Positions 32,666-43,080 of a DNA stretch of 64,000 nt are shown here, piece after piece. The DNA is from Dyadobacter pollutisoli (lineage in GTDB: Bacteria; Bacteroidota; Bacteroidia; Cytophagales; Spirosomataceae): contig NZ_CP112998.1 of assembly GCF_026625565.1 (NCBI RefSeq), positions 1,366,501 to 1,430,500 on the forward strand, read 5' to 3'. Each line of letters begins with the position of its first letter. Within the stretch, counting starts at the first letter, position 1. The notes under the pieces are model-generated. The model did not search any database. It saw nothing but the letters and a program-made list of their open reading frames with translations, and was not told where the DNA came from. A program made the position numbers and the translations under genes.

Positions 32666-35600
32666 ATGAAGAATTGTCTACAAGTACTTTCTCTTTTTAG
32701 GGAAAGATGGTTGAACTGGTCGTTCGGCTTGGTGCTGGTGCTGTCAATACAGGCTGTGTATGCCGCCAAAAGGGCGGACCAGCAGGTAATCGGGAAAGTG
32801 TCCGCTGATAACGGAGAAGTTTTGCCGGGTGTGAATGTCACCTTAAAAGGGAGCAGCATAGGGACAACCACGGATACCAAAGGTGAGTATTCGCTCAGTG
32901 TTCCTTCTGAAAGCAGTGTGCTCGTGTTTAGCTTTATAGGTTATAAAAAGCAGGAAATCATCGTAGGGGCAAAAACCAGGATTGATGTTGCGCTGGCCGC
33001 TGAAAACCAGGCTTTGGAAGAAATAGTCGTCATCGGCTATGGTACCCAGAAGAAATCCTCGCTCACCGGGGCCGTTTCTTCGGTCTCGCCCAAGGAGCTC
33101 ACCGCATTGCCTGTCATCAGTGCGGAGCAGGCTTTGCAGGGACGTGTACCCGGTGTTCGAGTTGTCAATAATGGTAGCCCCGGGCAAACCCCGATTGTAC
33201 GTATACGAGGTATCGGTTCGATCAACTACGCCTCCGGGCCGCTTTATGTGATCGATGGTATTCCGGCTGGCGATCTGAACAATCTGGATCCTAAGGACAT
33301 TGAATCACTGGAAGTATTGAAGGATGCCAGCTCGGCAGCGATTTACGGTTCGAGAGCATCCAATGGTGTGATCATTATCACAACCAAAAAGGGATCCAAA
33401 GACGGTAAGCTGCATGTGAACCTGGATACCTATTTTGGTACACAATCCGCCTGGAAAAAACTCGATGTCCTTAATACGGATCAATATATTCAATATGCAA
33501 CTGCATTGCTTGGAAATGCCGGTATTGCCATGCCGGGTAGACTTTCTGACCTGAACCAGCCTGTTTATCAGGGGGCTACGCATACTTTCGCACAAACACA
33601 TACCAACTGGCAGGACGTGATGTTCCGCAACGCGCCGATCCAGCAGCATCAGATCTCTGTTTCCGGGGGTAATAGTGTTTCCCGGTTCTTTACTTCCGCC
33701 GGCTATTTCGACCAGGAAGGGATTATGATCGGGACCAACTACAAACGCGCAAATGTTCGCCTCAATTCCGACCACCAGGTTGCTAAATTCCTCAGCATTG
33801 GCCAGACTTTAACTGTTTCTTACGACAAATCTAGGGGAGAACAAGGTTTTGGCGGAGGCCGCACGGCAGTAATGCAGATGATTCGGAACCTGCCTTACTG
33901 GCCTGTTACCGACCCAACCAGACCGGGTGGTTACAGCTCCCCGACAGCAGCCGACGGCAGTGATCCTGATAACCCGGTCCGTATTGCGCTGATGGATGTT
34001 ACCCGAAATCAACGTTTGAAATTACTGGGTTCTATTTTTGCCGAGGTGAAAATTACCAGCTTCCTGAAATACCGTTTCAGTTTTGGCGCGGATATAGTTT
34101 CGGCCACTACGACCAATCAGTTCCCTATTTATAATGATGGTTTCAAATCGCGCACCCAGTATGAGATCCGCGACAGCCGCACCACCTACTTCTCGCCGGT
34201 ACTGACCAATCAGCTGACTTTTGAAAAGACTTTTGGCAAGCACCTGCTCAATGTGACTGCGATTGTGGACAAGCAAACTTTCCGCGCCAATACGTTGAAC
34301 GGGTCCGGATACAGGCCTAATAATGACATTGATGAGTTACAGGGCGTATCCAACCCGAGCGCTAACAGCTCACTGGACGAAAGCTCGCTGATTTCCTATG
34401 TAGGACGTCTGAACTACGAATATGCAGGAAAATATCTGCTGAGCGGCTCCATCCGCCGCGACGGCTCTTCCCGCTTTGCGCCAGGAAACAAATGGGGTAC
34501 ATTCCCGTCCTTGTCATTGGGATGGCGTATTAGCGAAGAGGAATTCCTGAAATCTGTTCCACAGATCTCTGAACTGAAAATCCGGGCCAGCTACGGACAG
34601 ACTGGTTTCAACGGGATCGGTAGTTATGCGTGGCAGTCACTGGTTTCGGCCGACAACAGCAATTACGTATTTGGCGGAAACAAGGTACTTGGCTCCTATT
34701 TCAGTTCTCTGGCCAACACGCAGCTGAAATGGGAAAGCACCACCATGACCAACCTCGGGATTGACCTGGCGTTATTTAATAACAGCGTCACGTTCACGGC
34801 CGAAACCTACAAGCGGAATACCGACGGACTATTACTTCAGGTACCGATCCCTAATTCTGTGGGTTACTCATCCTCACCTTTGTCTAACATTGGAAGCATG
34901 AAAAACTGGGGATATGAATTTCAATTGGGTTACAGCAAAAACGATGGCGATTTCAAGTGGAATGCTTCCGCCAATCTGGACATCACCAGAAACAAAGTGT
35001 TAAGCCTTGCTACGCCAAGCGCTACGCTGTTCTCAGGTGCTAATTCGGATTTCGGAGGTTTTGATATTACCAAAACCGAAGCGGGACACCCGATCCAATC
35101 CTTTTTCGGATGGCAGGTAGACGGTATTTTCCAGAACCAGGCCGAGATCAGTGCCGCCAATGCACTCGACGGTGACGACAAAACCAAGTATCAGGATCAG
35201 GCTGCGCCGGGAGATATCAGGTTCAAGGATTTGAACAAAGATGGTAAAATCGATGCTTCCGACCGGGCCTACAACGGCAGCTTTATTCCAAAGTTCAGTT
35301 ATGGTGCCAATTTGGGAGGAAACTATAAAGGCTTCGATTTTACATTGTATCTGCAGGGCGTTCAGGGCAATAAGATCTACAACGGAACCAAAGTGATCGA
35401 GCAAGGTATGCTCAGACTCTTCAACGCTGGTACTGACGTGCTCAACGCATGGACCCCAAGTAATACCGACACAGACGTGCCAAGGGCAATAAGCGGCGAT
35501 CCTAACAACAACAGCCGTTCGAGCGACCGTTTCATCGAAAGCGGATCTTACATGCGGATCAAAAATATCAGCATTGGCTACACAATTCCAACGACGATCC

Positions 35601-35812
35601 TTTCTGCATTGACCAAGGAAACGATCACAAAAGCACGGTTTTACATATCGGCGACCAACCTGCTGACTTTCACGAAGTACTCGGGGCTGGACCCTGAAAT
35701 CGGGGTGAACGGATCCTCTACCGATTCGGGAACACAGCTGATCAATGGGATCGACTATGGGATGTATCCACAGCCCATGACCTTGCAAGTGGGTTTAAGT
35801 GTAGGATTTTGA
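32666..35812 (+). CDS. SusC-family TonB-dependent outer membrane transporter
   Basis: A 1048-residue outer membrane importer. After a signal region comes a carboxypeptidase-like regulatory domain (about 40-115; GEVLPGVNVTLKGSSIGTTT). A TonB-box-like segment follows (EEIVVIGYGTQKKSSLTGAV), then the plug domain (about 120-235; LQGRVPGVRVVNNG, PLYVIDGIPAG) and a long beta-barrel ending MTLQVGLSVGF. With SusD it forms the import complex for oligosaccharides. It is the first gene of a plus-strand array divergent from an HTCS, and susD starts 28 bases after its stop. Confidence 0.95.
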   Translation: MKNCLQVLSLFRERWLNWSFGLVLVLSIQAVYAAKRADQQVIGKVSADNGEVLPGVNVTLKGSSIGTTTDTKGEYSLSVPSESSVLVFSFIGYKKQEIIVGAKTRIDVALAAENQALEEIVVIGYGTQKKSSLTGAVSSVSPKELTALPVISAEQALQGRVPGVRVVNNGSPGQTPIVRIRGIGSINYASGPLYVIDGIPAGDLNNLDPKDIESLEVLKDASSAAIYGSRASNGVIIITTKKGSKDGKLHVNLDTYFGTQSAWKKLDVLNTDQYIQYATALLGNAGIAMPGRLSDLNQPVYQGATHTFAQTHTNWQDVMFRNAPIQQHQISVSGGNSVSRFFTSAGYFDQEGIMIGTNYKRANVRLNSDHQVAKFLSIGQTLTVSYDKSRGEQGFGGGRTAVMQMIRNLPYWPVTDPTRPGGYSSPTAADGSDPDNPVRIALMDVTRNQRLKLLGSIFAEVKITSFLKYRFSFGADIVSATTTNQFPIYNDGFKSRTQYEIRDSRTTYFSPVLTNQLTFEKTFGKHLLNVTAIVDKQTFRANTLNGSGYRPNNDIDELQGVSNPSANSSLDESSLISYVGRLNYEYAGKYLLSGSIRRDGSSRFAPGNKWGTFPSLSLGWRISEEEFLKSVPQISELKIRASYGQTGFNGIGSYAWQSLVSADNSNYVFGGNKVLGSYFSSLANTQLKWESTTMTNLGIDLALFNNSVTFTAETYKRNTDGLLLQVPIPNSVGYSSSPLSNIGSMKNWGYEFQLGYSKNDGDFKWNASANLDITRNKVLSLATPSATLFSGANSDFGGFDITKTEAGHPIQSFFGWQVDGIFQNQAEISAANALDGDDKTKYQDQAAPGDIRFKDLNKDGKIDASDRAYNGSFIPKFSYGANLGGNYKGFDFTLYLQGVQGNKIYNGTKVIEQGMLRLFNAGTDVLNAWTPSNTDTDVPRAISGDPNNNSRSSDRFIESGSYMRIKNISIGYTIPTTILSALTKETITKARFYISATNLLTFTKYSGLDPEIGVNGSSTDSGTQLINGIDYGMYPQPMTLQVGLSVGF

Positions 35813-35840
35813 CATTGAATCTTTTATCAAAGAAACTGAA

Positions 35841-37382
35841 ATGAAAAAGAGACTGATTACTATTTATGCCCTATTGTTCGGGATCGTATTTGCCTGTAAC
35901 GATGATACCCTTGAAAAAACGAACCCTAATGGCGTGACCGTGGAAGGTTACTATAAGAACGGCTCGGAGCTTAGCAGTGGCGTAACAAGCGCCTATTCGA
36001 TGCTGAAATCCAATAACCTGGTTGCCAGGGAATGGTTTTTCCTGCACGACCTGCGTAGCGACGATGTGTCGGCAGGCGGAGGCCAGCTGGAAACACCGCG
36101 CAACCAGTTGCTGCTCGGCACGCATGATACCGGAAACTCGGTCATGGGTACGGTATGGCTTGCTTACTACCGGATGATCCACCGCGCCAATGCGGTGGTG
36201 GACAATTCCGAAAAAGTGACGGACCTTGCCGATGCCGACAAAAAGAGGTTGCTGGGAGAAGCCCGGTTTTTGAGAGCCTATGCTTATTATGAACTCGTTA
36301 GCCTTTGGGGGGCCGTGCCGCTTTACAAAAATTATGTATTGACAGTCGATGGTAGCCTGCCCAGGTCTCCGGCTGAGGAGGTTTACGCCTACGTCATCGG
36401 GGAACTGCAGGCGATCCAGGCCGATCTGCCAGCTACTTACGACGCCGCTAATCAGGGACGTGTTACCAAAGGTGCTGCGCAAATGTTGCTCGCAAGGGTT
36501 CATATGCAAAAAGGCGACTATGCCAGTGCAAAAACCGAGCTGCTGAAAGTGTACAATTCCGGGGTATATGCCCTGGTCGATAACTACAACGACAACTTCC
36601 TGGAAGAAACGGAGTTTAACAAAGAGTCTATTTTTGAGGTCAATTTCTTCCCATCGGGCGGTGTTTATAACTGGGACGGAGACGGAAACGGCGCCACTGC
36701 CGGTACCGAAACGGTTCGTACCCAGGAATATTCGGCCATTGGATGGCGGAACCTGATCCCTTCAAACAGCTTGCTTGCGGAGTTTGAAAAAGCAACGAAA
36801 GGCGATGCCAAGACAGACCCGCGATACGACGACTGCTTCTATTTTACAGGTGAAAAATACAACAAGGGTGCCAATACGCTGACGGACGGACAACAAAACG
36901 GGAATTCATCGGTGGTAGACGGGGTAACCCAGAAAGTAAGCTGGCAGAAATATTCGCTTATGTATAAAATGAACGAATCGTTTTTGACCGGAGCTATCAA
37001 TCAGCGCATTATGCGGTTTGCGGAAACGATCCTCTCGCTTGCCGAAGTAGAAAATGAAGCGGGAAACATTGCCGATGCCGTCAAATACCTGAACATGATC
37101 CGCGCCCGTAAAAGCGTAAGTATGCCTGCATACCCAACCGCAAAATTCCCGGTATCGACCAAAGACCAGGTCTTCGCGGCAATCGTACATGAGAGACGCG
37201 TGGAGCAAAACGGCGAACAGATCCGGAACCGCGATATTTTGAGATGGCGGAAGTTGGGTAAGCTCAAAGCGGAACCATTGACTTATTTCCAGGCCAACAA
37301 GATCGAATTACTGCCGATCCCCCAGCAGGAAGTAGACAACAACGCCAAAATCGAGCCGACGGATCAGAATCCGGGGTATTAA
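35841..37382 (+). CDS. SusD/RagB family glycan-binding lipoprotein
   Basis: A 513-residue surface lipoprotein. The signal ends GIVFACNDD, with acidic residues right after the Cys, which fits the surface-export signal. TPR-type SusD helices include ARFLRAYAYYELVSLWGAVPL, a hallmark of the family, and the C-terminal part has ERRVEQNGEQIRNRDILRWRK and ends near the usual NPGY. It binds oligosaccharides as the lid of SusC. It is 28 bases after susC and 14 before the FG-GAP protein. Confidence 0.95.
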   Translation: MKKRLITIYALLFGIVFACNDDTLEKTNPNGVTVEGYYKNGSELSSGVTSAYSMLKSNNLVAREWFFLHDLRSDDVSAGGGQLETPRNQLLLGTHDTGNSVMGTVWLAYYRMIHRANAVVDNSEKVTDLADADKKRLLGEARFLRAYAYYELVSLWGAVPLYKNYVLTVDGSLPRSPAEEVYAYVIGELQAIQADLPATYDAANQGRVTKGAAQMLLARVHMQKGDYASAKTELLKVYNSGVYALVDNYNDNFLEETEFNKESIFEVNFFPSGGVYNWDGDGNGATAGTETVRTQEYSAIGWRNLIPSNSLLAEFEKATKGDAKTDPRYDDCFYFTGEKYNKGANTLTDGQQNGNSSVVDGVTQKVSWQKYSLMYKMNESFLTGAINQRIMRFAETILSLAEVENEAGNIADAVKYLNMIRARKSVSMPAYPTAKFPVSTKDQVFAAIVHERRVEQNGEQIRNRDILRWRKLGKLKAEPLTYFQANKIELLPIPQQEVDNNAKIEPTDQNPGY

Positions 37383-37396
37383 GAGTATTTAAATTC

Positions 37397-40300
37397 ATGC
37401 AAAAAATTTCGTTTTCAGTTTATTCATTAATCTTTTTCCTCCTGCTTCTTTCTTGCAAAAAGAAGCAGGAGACCCTTTTTATTTCCCACGATTCACAAGA
37501 AACAGGTATTACTTTTTCCAATGCATTAAATCCTAATGATTCCATTAACCCATTCACATTCACTAATTTTTACAATGGTGGGGGCGTGGGGATAGGGGAT
37601 GTGAATAATGACGGTAAGCCTGATATTTTCTTCGGTGGAAATCAGGTGAGTTGCCGGTTATACCTCAGTAAAATTGACACGCTTTCGAAAAAATGGGCAT
37701 TTGAAGACATTACAGAAGCAGCCGGTGTGAAAACAACGCGCTGGTGCACAGGTATTTCAATGATTGATATTAATCAGGATGGTTTGCTGGATATTTACGT
37801 AAGTGCTGCCCGGCATCCCAAAATGAGCTCGCCTGCTGATCCTGCTGCCTCGGAAAACTTACTTTTTGTAAACCAGGGTTTAGGTGCGAATAAACAGCCG
37901 AAGTTTAAGGAAATGGCAAAAGCGTATGGTTTGAATGAGGCATCGTTCACCGTTCAAACCGCCTTCTTCGATGCCGATCTGGACGGTGACCTGGATGCGT
38001 ACATGCTCAATTCAGCGCCTGATCTTCAAAATCCAAATTACCTGCGCCAAACTTACAATGACGGCTCCTATCCGAGTACCGGCAAGCTCTACCGCAACGA
38101 AGGGACTGGGGAAAATGGGATTCCGGTTTTTACCAATATTTCAAAAGAAGCAGGCGTTCGATACGAAGGCCTTGGACTCGGGCTGGCGATAAGTGACTTG
38201 AATAGAGACGGTTACCCGGATATTTATTGTTCCAATGACTTCATCAGCAGCGACATACTTTATCTTAATAATGGTTTTAAAAATGCGGGGGTACCTGCTT
38301 TCAATAATGTCATCCGGCAAGCAACCTCACACACCAGCTTATACGGCATGGGGCTGGACGTGGCCGATATCAACAATGATGCTTACCCGGATATTTTCCA
38401 GCTAGATATGCTTCCGGAGGATAATTTTCGTCAAAAAAAAATGCTCGCCGGCCAGGACTATGACCGCAAGGAAATGAGTATTTCAGCTCAATATGGTTAC
38501 CAGCTACAATACATGCGGAATATGTTGCAGTTAAATCTCGGTGCTGCTCCCAGCGGAAGGCAGGGCCCGGTACCTATGTTTAGTGAGATCGGTTTGCTGG
38601 CGGGTGTTGCGAAAACGGATTGGAGCTGGGCACCATTGATTGCCGATTTCGATAATGATGGACAAAAGGACATTTTCATCACCAATGGCTACCGTCGTGA
38701 TGTGACCGATCGCGATTTTATCCAGTTCAAGGAAGATTTTTCCAATTTTGGTACCAACGATTTCAAGCAGCAAAATGCATTGGAGCTCATCAAAAAGGTG
38801 CCCGAGGTGCAGATCGCGAATTATGCCTACCAAAATACCGGCAATCTTACTTTTTCAAATGCCTCCAAAGATTGGGGACTCGATGAGCTTTCTTATTCCA
38901 ATGGTGCTGCTTATGCAGACCTCGACGGCGATGGTGATCTGGATTTGGTTGTGAACAATATCGATTCAGAAGCATTTGTTTATCAGAACAATAGCCGGGA
39001 GAAACGAAACTCAAATTTTCTCAGCATTGCATTGGAGGGAGCAAAAGGTAACCTTTCCGGAATTGGCAGTAAGGTGACGATTTGGACTGGTAAAGATCCG
39101 CAATATGCTGAATTGAATGTCGTGAGAGGATTCCAGTCGTCTGTGGATCCGGTACTGCATTTTGGCATTGGGGATAAAAAGCAGATCGATAGTCTGGAAG
39201 TAGTCTGGCCGGGAGGGAAATCTCAAAAACTTTACAACATCACGGCAAACAAACGGCTCGTTTTGAGCCAGAAAAATGCGATGGATCCAGAAGCGCTTGG
39301 TTTGCCAAAACCCCAACAATCCTATTTTACGGATATCACCAATCATCTAAACCTTGACTTCAAGCATACTGAGGCCAATTTCGTTGATTTCAAGCAGACG
39401 GCTACCATGCACAAGATGCTGTCCAGAAGTGGCTTTGCGATGGCGACTGGCGATGTGAACGGCGATGGTTTGGAAGATATTTTTGCCGGAGGAAGTTACC
39501 GGGCTGGCAAGCCTACTATTTTCGTGCAAAAGGCTGATGGGTATTTTGAAAAACGCATTGTTTCTCAGGATTCACTACATGAAAATACCGCCGCTGTTTT
39601 CATGGATGCAGATCAAGACGGAGACCTGGACTTGCTGATAACAAATGGAGGAAATGAGCTTCCTGCGACTGAGAAGGCATTTTACAGAGTTCAATTGTAT
39701 TTAAACAATGGTACCGGAAACTTCCAGCCCGCACCCTCTACTGCATTCCCAGAACTCTCATTAAGCAGCTCCTGCATTGTAACCGACGATTTTGACAAAG
39801 ATGGCGACCTGGATATTTTCATTGGGGGCCGCAGTACTCCGGGTAAATATCCGTTGCCAGCCAGCAGTTATCTGCTGAGAAACGATTCCAAAACGGGCCA
39901 GCCGCATTTCACCAATGTAACCTCGGAATTTTGCCCGGAGCTACTCGATATTGGCATGATTTGCAGTGCTTTATGGGCTGATACCAATCAGGACGGTTTT
40001 GATGATCTCGTGCTTGCAGGGGAATGGATGCCTATCAGGATTTTTGAAAATAAAAAAGGCAAATCATTAAAACCGCAAACAGCCCCAAACGGCTTAAATC
40101 AGTATACGGGCTGGTGGAACAGTCTGGCTGCCAGTGATTTTGATCGCGACGGCGACATTGATTTCATTGCCGGTAATGAGGGGTTGAACACTTTTTACCG
40201 CGCATCTGAAAAAGAGCCGATCAAAATGGTAGCGAAGGATTTCAATGGGGATGGCACTTTCGACCCTTTAATGGGCTATTTTATTCAGGGCAAGCGCTAC

Positions 40301-40831
40301 CCCAGCGTGCCCCGCGACGCATTGAACCAGCAGGTGATCCAGTTTCGCAGAAAATTCCCGCATTACGCTGATTATGCAAAGGTTACTTTCGACGAACTGC
40401 TTACTAGCGACGAAGTCAAAGACGCGTACAGCACCGAAGCGACATACCTGCAAAGCGCCTACATTGAAAACACCGGCAACGGAACTTTCAAAATCCATGC
40501 ACTGCCGGTTGAAGCCCAGAAGTCACCGGTATTTGGGATTGTGACCGGCGATGTGAATGCAGACGGCCATGAAGATGTGGTACTGACTGGCAATTTTTAT
40601 CCCAATGAGGTCAATATGGGCAGGCAGGATGCGTCGATCGGAGTGCTGCTGCTGGGAAACGGCAAAGGAGACTTCAAACCTGCCGGATGCTCGGAAAGTG
40701 GGTTAATGATCCACGGAGACGCCCGGAAAAGCACTTTTTTCAAAGGCAGGAATCATGAGAAATGGCTGCTGACCGCTATCAATTCCGGGCCGATTCAAAT
40801 TCATAAACTGAACACTGTCAATTTTAAATAA
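37397..40831 (+). CDS. FG-GAP/VCBS repeat lipoprotein with ASPIC/UnbV domain
   Basis: A 1144-residue protein. The lipoprotein signal is LLLLSCKKKQE. Multiple calcium-binding VCBS/FG-GAP blades follow in two blocks (about 55-520 and 670-1130), e.g. GVGIGDVNNDGKPDIFFGG, YADLDGDGDLDLVVNN and TGDVNADGHEDVVLTG. Between them is an ASPIC/UnbV domain (about 555-612; SLEVVWPGG). It has no catalytic signature. Its position right after susD, where SusE/F-type surface glycan-binding proteins usually are, suggests a glycan-binding role (inference). CRTAC-like proteins of this type are common in Cytophagales, but their function is not established. Confidence 0.85.
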   Translation: MQKISFSVYSLIFFLLLLSCKKKQETLFISHDSQETGITFSNALNPNDSINPFTFTNFYNGGGVGIGDVNNDGKPDIFFGGNQVSCRLYLSKIDTLSKKWAFEDITEAAGVKTTRWCTGISMIDINQDGLLDIYVSAARHPKMSSPADPAASENLLFVNQGLGANKQPKFKEMAKAYGLNEASFTVQTAFFDADLDGDLDAYMLNSAPDLQNPNYLRQTYNDGSYPSTGKLYRNEGTGENGIPVFTNISKEAGVRYEGLGLGLAISDLNRDGYPDIYCSNDFISSDILYLNNGFKNAGVPAFNNVIRQATSHTSLYGMGLDVADINNDAYPDIFQLDMLPEDNFRQKKMLAGQDYDRKEMSISAQYGYQLQYMRNMLQLNLGAAPSGRQGPVPMFSEIGLLAGVAKTDWSWAPLIADFDNDGQKDIFITNGYRRDVTDRDFIQFKEDFSNFGTNDFKQQNALELIKKVPEVQIANYAYQNTGNLTFSNASKDWGLDELSYSNGAAYADLDGDGDLDLVVNNIDSEAFVYQNNSREKRNSNFLSIALEGAKGNLSGIGSKVTIWTGKDPQYAELNVVRGFQSSVDPVLHFGIGDKKQIDSLEVVWPGGKSQKLYNITANKRLVLSQKNAMDPEALGLPKPQQSYFTDITNHLNLDFKHTEANFVDFKQTATMHKMLSRSGFAMATGDVNGDGLEDIFAGGSYRAGKPTIFVQKADGYFEKRIVSQDSLHENTAAVFMDADQDGDLDLLITNGGNELPATEKAFYRVQLYLNNGTGNFQPAPSTAFPELSLSSSCIVTDDFDKDGDLDIFIGGRSTPGKYPLPASSYLLRNDSKTGQPHFTNVTSEFCPELLDIGMICSALWADTNQDGFDDLVLAGEWMPIRIFENKKGKSLKPQTAPNGLNQYTGWWNSLAASDFDRDGDIDFIAGNEGLNTFYRASEKEPIKMVAKDFNGDGTFDPLMGYFIQGKRYPSVPRDALNQQVIQFRRKFPHYADYAKVTFDELLTSDEVKDAYSTEATYLQSAYIENTGNGTFKIHALPVEAQKSPVFGIVTGDVNADGHEDVVLTGNFYPNEVNMGRQDASIGVLLLGNGKGDFKPAGCSESGLMIHGDARKSTFFKGRNHEKWLLTAINSGPIQIHKLNTVNFK

Positions 40832-40842
40832 CTATCTGATTC

Positions 40843-41892
40843 ATGAGATTAAATTACCTAGTAGCGATCATTCTGAGCATTTTTTATGGCACATCCGAAA
40901 ACGCGGCGGGCCAATCCGGTAGCGCAAAACCTAAGCCGCTGATCAAGGATATGTATACGGCTGATCCTTCCGCGCATGTTTTCAACGGCAAGATTTACAT
41001 TTATCCATCGCATGATGTAGAATCAAATGTGCCTCAGGATGACGAGGGAGGGCATTTTAACATGCGTGACTACCATATTTTTTCAATGGACAATATCAAT
41101 GGCCCTGCGAAAGACAATGGCGTTGCGCTGGATGTCAAAGACATTCCCTGGGCAGCGCGGCAGCTTTGGGCGCCTGATGCGGCTTTTAAAAATGGCACTT
41201 ACTATCTCTATTTTCCCGTCAAGGATAAAAAGGACGTTTTTCGCATTGGCGTTGCGACCAGCAAATCACCAACCGGCCCTTTCAAACCCGAGGCCAACCC
41301 AATTCCGGGCAGTTATAGCATCGATCCTGCGGTTTTTACGGATAAAGATGGAAAAGCTTACATGTATTTTGGGGGCATCTGGGGCGGGCAATTGCAACGC
41401 TGGCACACCGGAAAATACAACGCAAGCCTGAAAACAGATTTGGGAAAAGGGCATGAAAACCAGCCTGCGCTCACCGCAAAAGTGGCCCGGATGAAGGACA
41501 ATATGCTGGTGTTTGATGAATCGCCTAAAAACGTTGTCATTCTTGACGAAAAAGGTAAACCACTGCTTTCCAAAGATGCCGACCGCCGTTTCTTCGAAGG
41601 GGCGTGGATGCACAGGTTTGGGGACAAATACTATTTTTCCTACTCAACAGGCGATACGCATTTGCTTGCCTATGCGGTCAGCAGCTCACCTTACGGACCT
41701 TTTACTTACAAAGGCGTGATCATGAAGCCTGTTTCCGGCTGGACTACCCATCATTCCATCATTGAGTTTAAAGGGAAATGGTACATCTTTTACCACGATG
41801 TGGAGCTATCCGGCAAGACACATTTAAGAAACATTAAAGTAAGGGAACTTGCCCGCGAAAAAGACGGAAGTATCAAAACAATTACCCCCTGA
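40843..41892 (+). CDS. Glycoside hydrolase family 43
   Basis: A 349-residue secreted enzyme with a short signal and a five-bladed GH43 propeller without extra domains. The three acidic residues can be placed: Asp in YTADPSAHVF (base), Asp in SYSIDPAVFTD (pKa modulator) and Glu in FFEGAWMHR (acid). Further support comes from WAPDAAFKNGTYYLYF. Likely alpha-L-arabinofuranosidase or beta-xylosidase; the sequence alone does not decide. It lies 11 bases after the FG-GAP gene. Confidence 0.88.
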   Translation: MRLNYLVAIILSIFYGTSENAAGQSGSAKPKPLIKDMYTADPSAHVFNGKIYIYPSHDVESNVPQDDEGGHFNMRDYHIFSMDNINGPAKDNGVALDVKDIPWAARQLWAPDAAFKNGTYYLYFPVKDKKDVFRIGVATSKSPTGPFKPEANPIPGSYSIDPAVFTDKDGKAYMYFGGIWGGQLQRWHTGKYNASLKTDLGKGHENQPALTAKVARMKDNMLVFDESPKNVVILDEKGKPLLSKDADRRFFEGAWMHRFGDKYYFSYSTGDTHLLAYAVSSSPYGPFTYKGVIMKPVSGWTTHHSIIEFKGKWYIFYHDVELSGKTHLRNIKVRELAREKDGSIKTITP

Positions 41893-41979
41893 ACCTTCTG
41901 CAATGTCGTGAATGCGACCCGGAATATCGCGGGAAATAAAGGATCATATTTTATCAAAGTCAACATCATTATAACAGTT

Positions 41980-43068
41980 ATGAATTTAGAAAGACGCGAG
42001 TTTTTGTCAACTTTAACCCTGGCCGGGGCTGCTACTTTATTTTCCGGCAATTCGCTTTTAGCTTCAACATTGCCTGCCAAGGATAAGCTGGGTGTCGCAC
42101 TGGTCGGGCTGGGTTATTACAGTACTGATTTGCTTGCCCCGGCATTACAATTAACCGAAAAATGCTATTTGGCAGGTATTGTGACCGGCACACCGTCCAA
42201 AGCCGAGGCCTGGAAAGCGAAATACAATATTCCGGACAAGAACATTTATAACTACCAGAATTTTGACCAGATAGCCAATAACCCGGATATCGACATTGTG
42301 TATGTGGTGTTACCTCCTTCTATGCACCGGGAGTATGTGGTGCGCGCAGCAAAAGCGGGCAAGCATGTGTTCTGCGAAAAGCCCATGGCACCCTCCGTGG
42401 CCGACTGTGAGGCAATGATCAGCGCCTGTAAAAGCAATAAGGTAAAGCTGGCTATTGGTTACCGCTGCCAGCATGATCCGAACATCCAGGCGGTGATGAA
42501 AGTGGCCAAAGAGCAAAAATTTGGTAAAGTTAAAATGGTAAACAGCGCCGCAGGCTATTTTGATGCCCGCACAGACCATTGGAAGCAAAAGAAAGCGCTT
42601 GGAGGCGGAGTAATGGGCGATATGGGCGTGTATGCATTGCAGGGAGCACGGCTGGCGACGGGGGAGGAGCCGATCAGCGTGTTTGCGCAGGCGTCGACCA
42701 CCCGTCCTGAGATTTACAAGGAAGTAGAGGAAACCATGATGTTTATGCTCGACTTCCCCAGTGGCGCACGTGCGGCATGCCAGACGAGCTTTGGGATCAA
42801 TATGAATTATCTGCAGGTCAATTACGAAAAAGGTTGGGCAAAACTGGAACCACAGTCAGGCTACAACGGCAATAAAGGGAGCATGTCGGATGGTACCATC
42901 ATTAATTTTCCAATTAAAAGCCAGCAGGCCAAGCAATTGGACGAAGATTGTATGGCCCTCATCAACAACACCGACCTGATCGCGCCAGGTGAGGAGGGAC
43001 TGCGGGACATTCGCGTGGTAGAAGCGATTTACAAATCCGTGGCCTCGGGTAAGACAGTCAAAATCTAA
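41980..43068 (+). CDS. Exported Gfo/Idh/MocA family oxidoreductase
   Basis: From the ATG at 41980 the protein has 362 residues and begins MNLERREFLSTLTLAGAATL, a twin-arginine type signal that would export the folded, cofactor-loaded enzyme. An upstream in-frame ATG at 41908 would bury it and is rejected. The Rossmann motif is LGVALVGLGYYS and the catalytic signature GKHVFCEKPMAPS, followed by GGGVMGDMGVYALQGARLA. It is a close relative of the cytosolic copy at 9942-10979. In a glycan locus it may oxidise a sugar or glycoside at C3, as in the ThuA/ThuB system; a thuA-like gene lies downstream. The substrate is unknown. Confidence 0.85.
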   Translation: MNLERREFLSTLTLAGAATLFSGNSLLASTLPAKDKLGVALVGLGYYSTDLLAPALQLTEKCYLAGIVTGTPSKAEAWKAKYNIPDKNIYNYQNFDQIANNPDIDIVYVVLPPSMHREYVVRAAKAGKHVFCEKPMAPSVADCEAMISACKSNKVKLAIGYRCQHDPNIQAVMKVAKEQKFGKVKMVNSAAGYFDARTDHWKQKKALGGGVMGDMGVYALQGARLATGEEPISVFAQASTTRPEIYKEVEETMMFMLDFPSGARAACQTSFGINMNYLQVNYEKGWAKLEPQSGYNGNKGSMSDGTIINFPIKSQQAKQLDEDCMALINNTDLIAPGEEGLRDIRVVEAIYKSVASGKTVKI

Positions 43069-43080
43069 ACTGGCAAACCG

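Noticed and set aside
35033..35788. 251-codon ORF on the minus strand
   Set aside because: Antisense to the susC barrel region; composition typical of a shadow frame.
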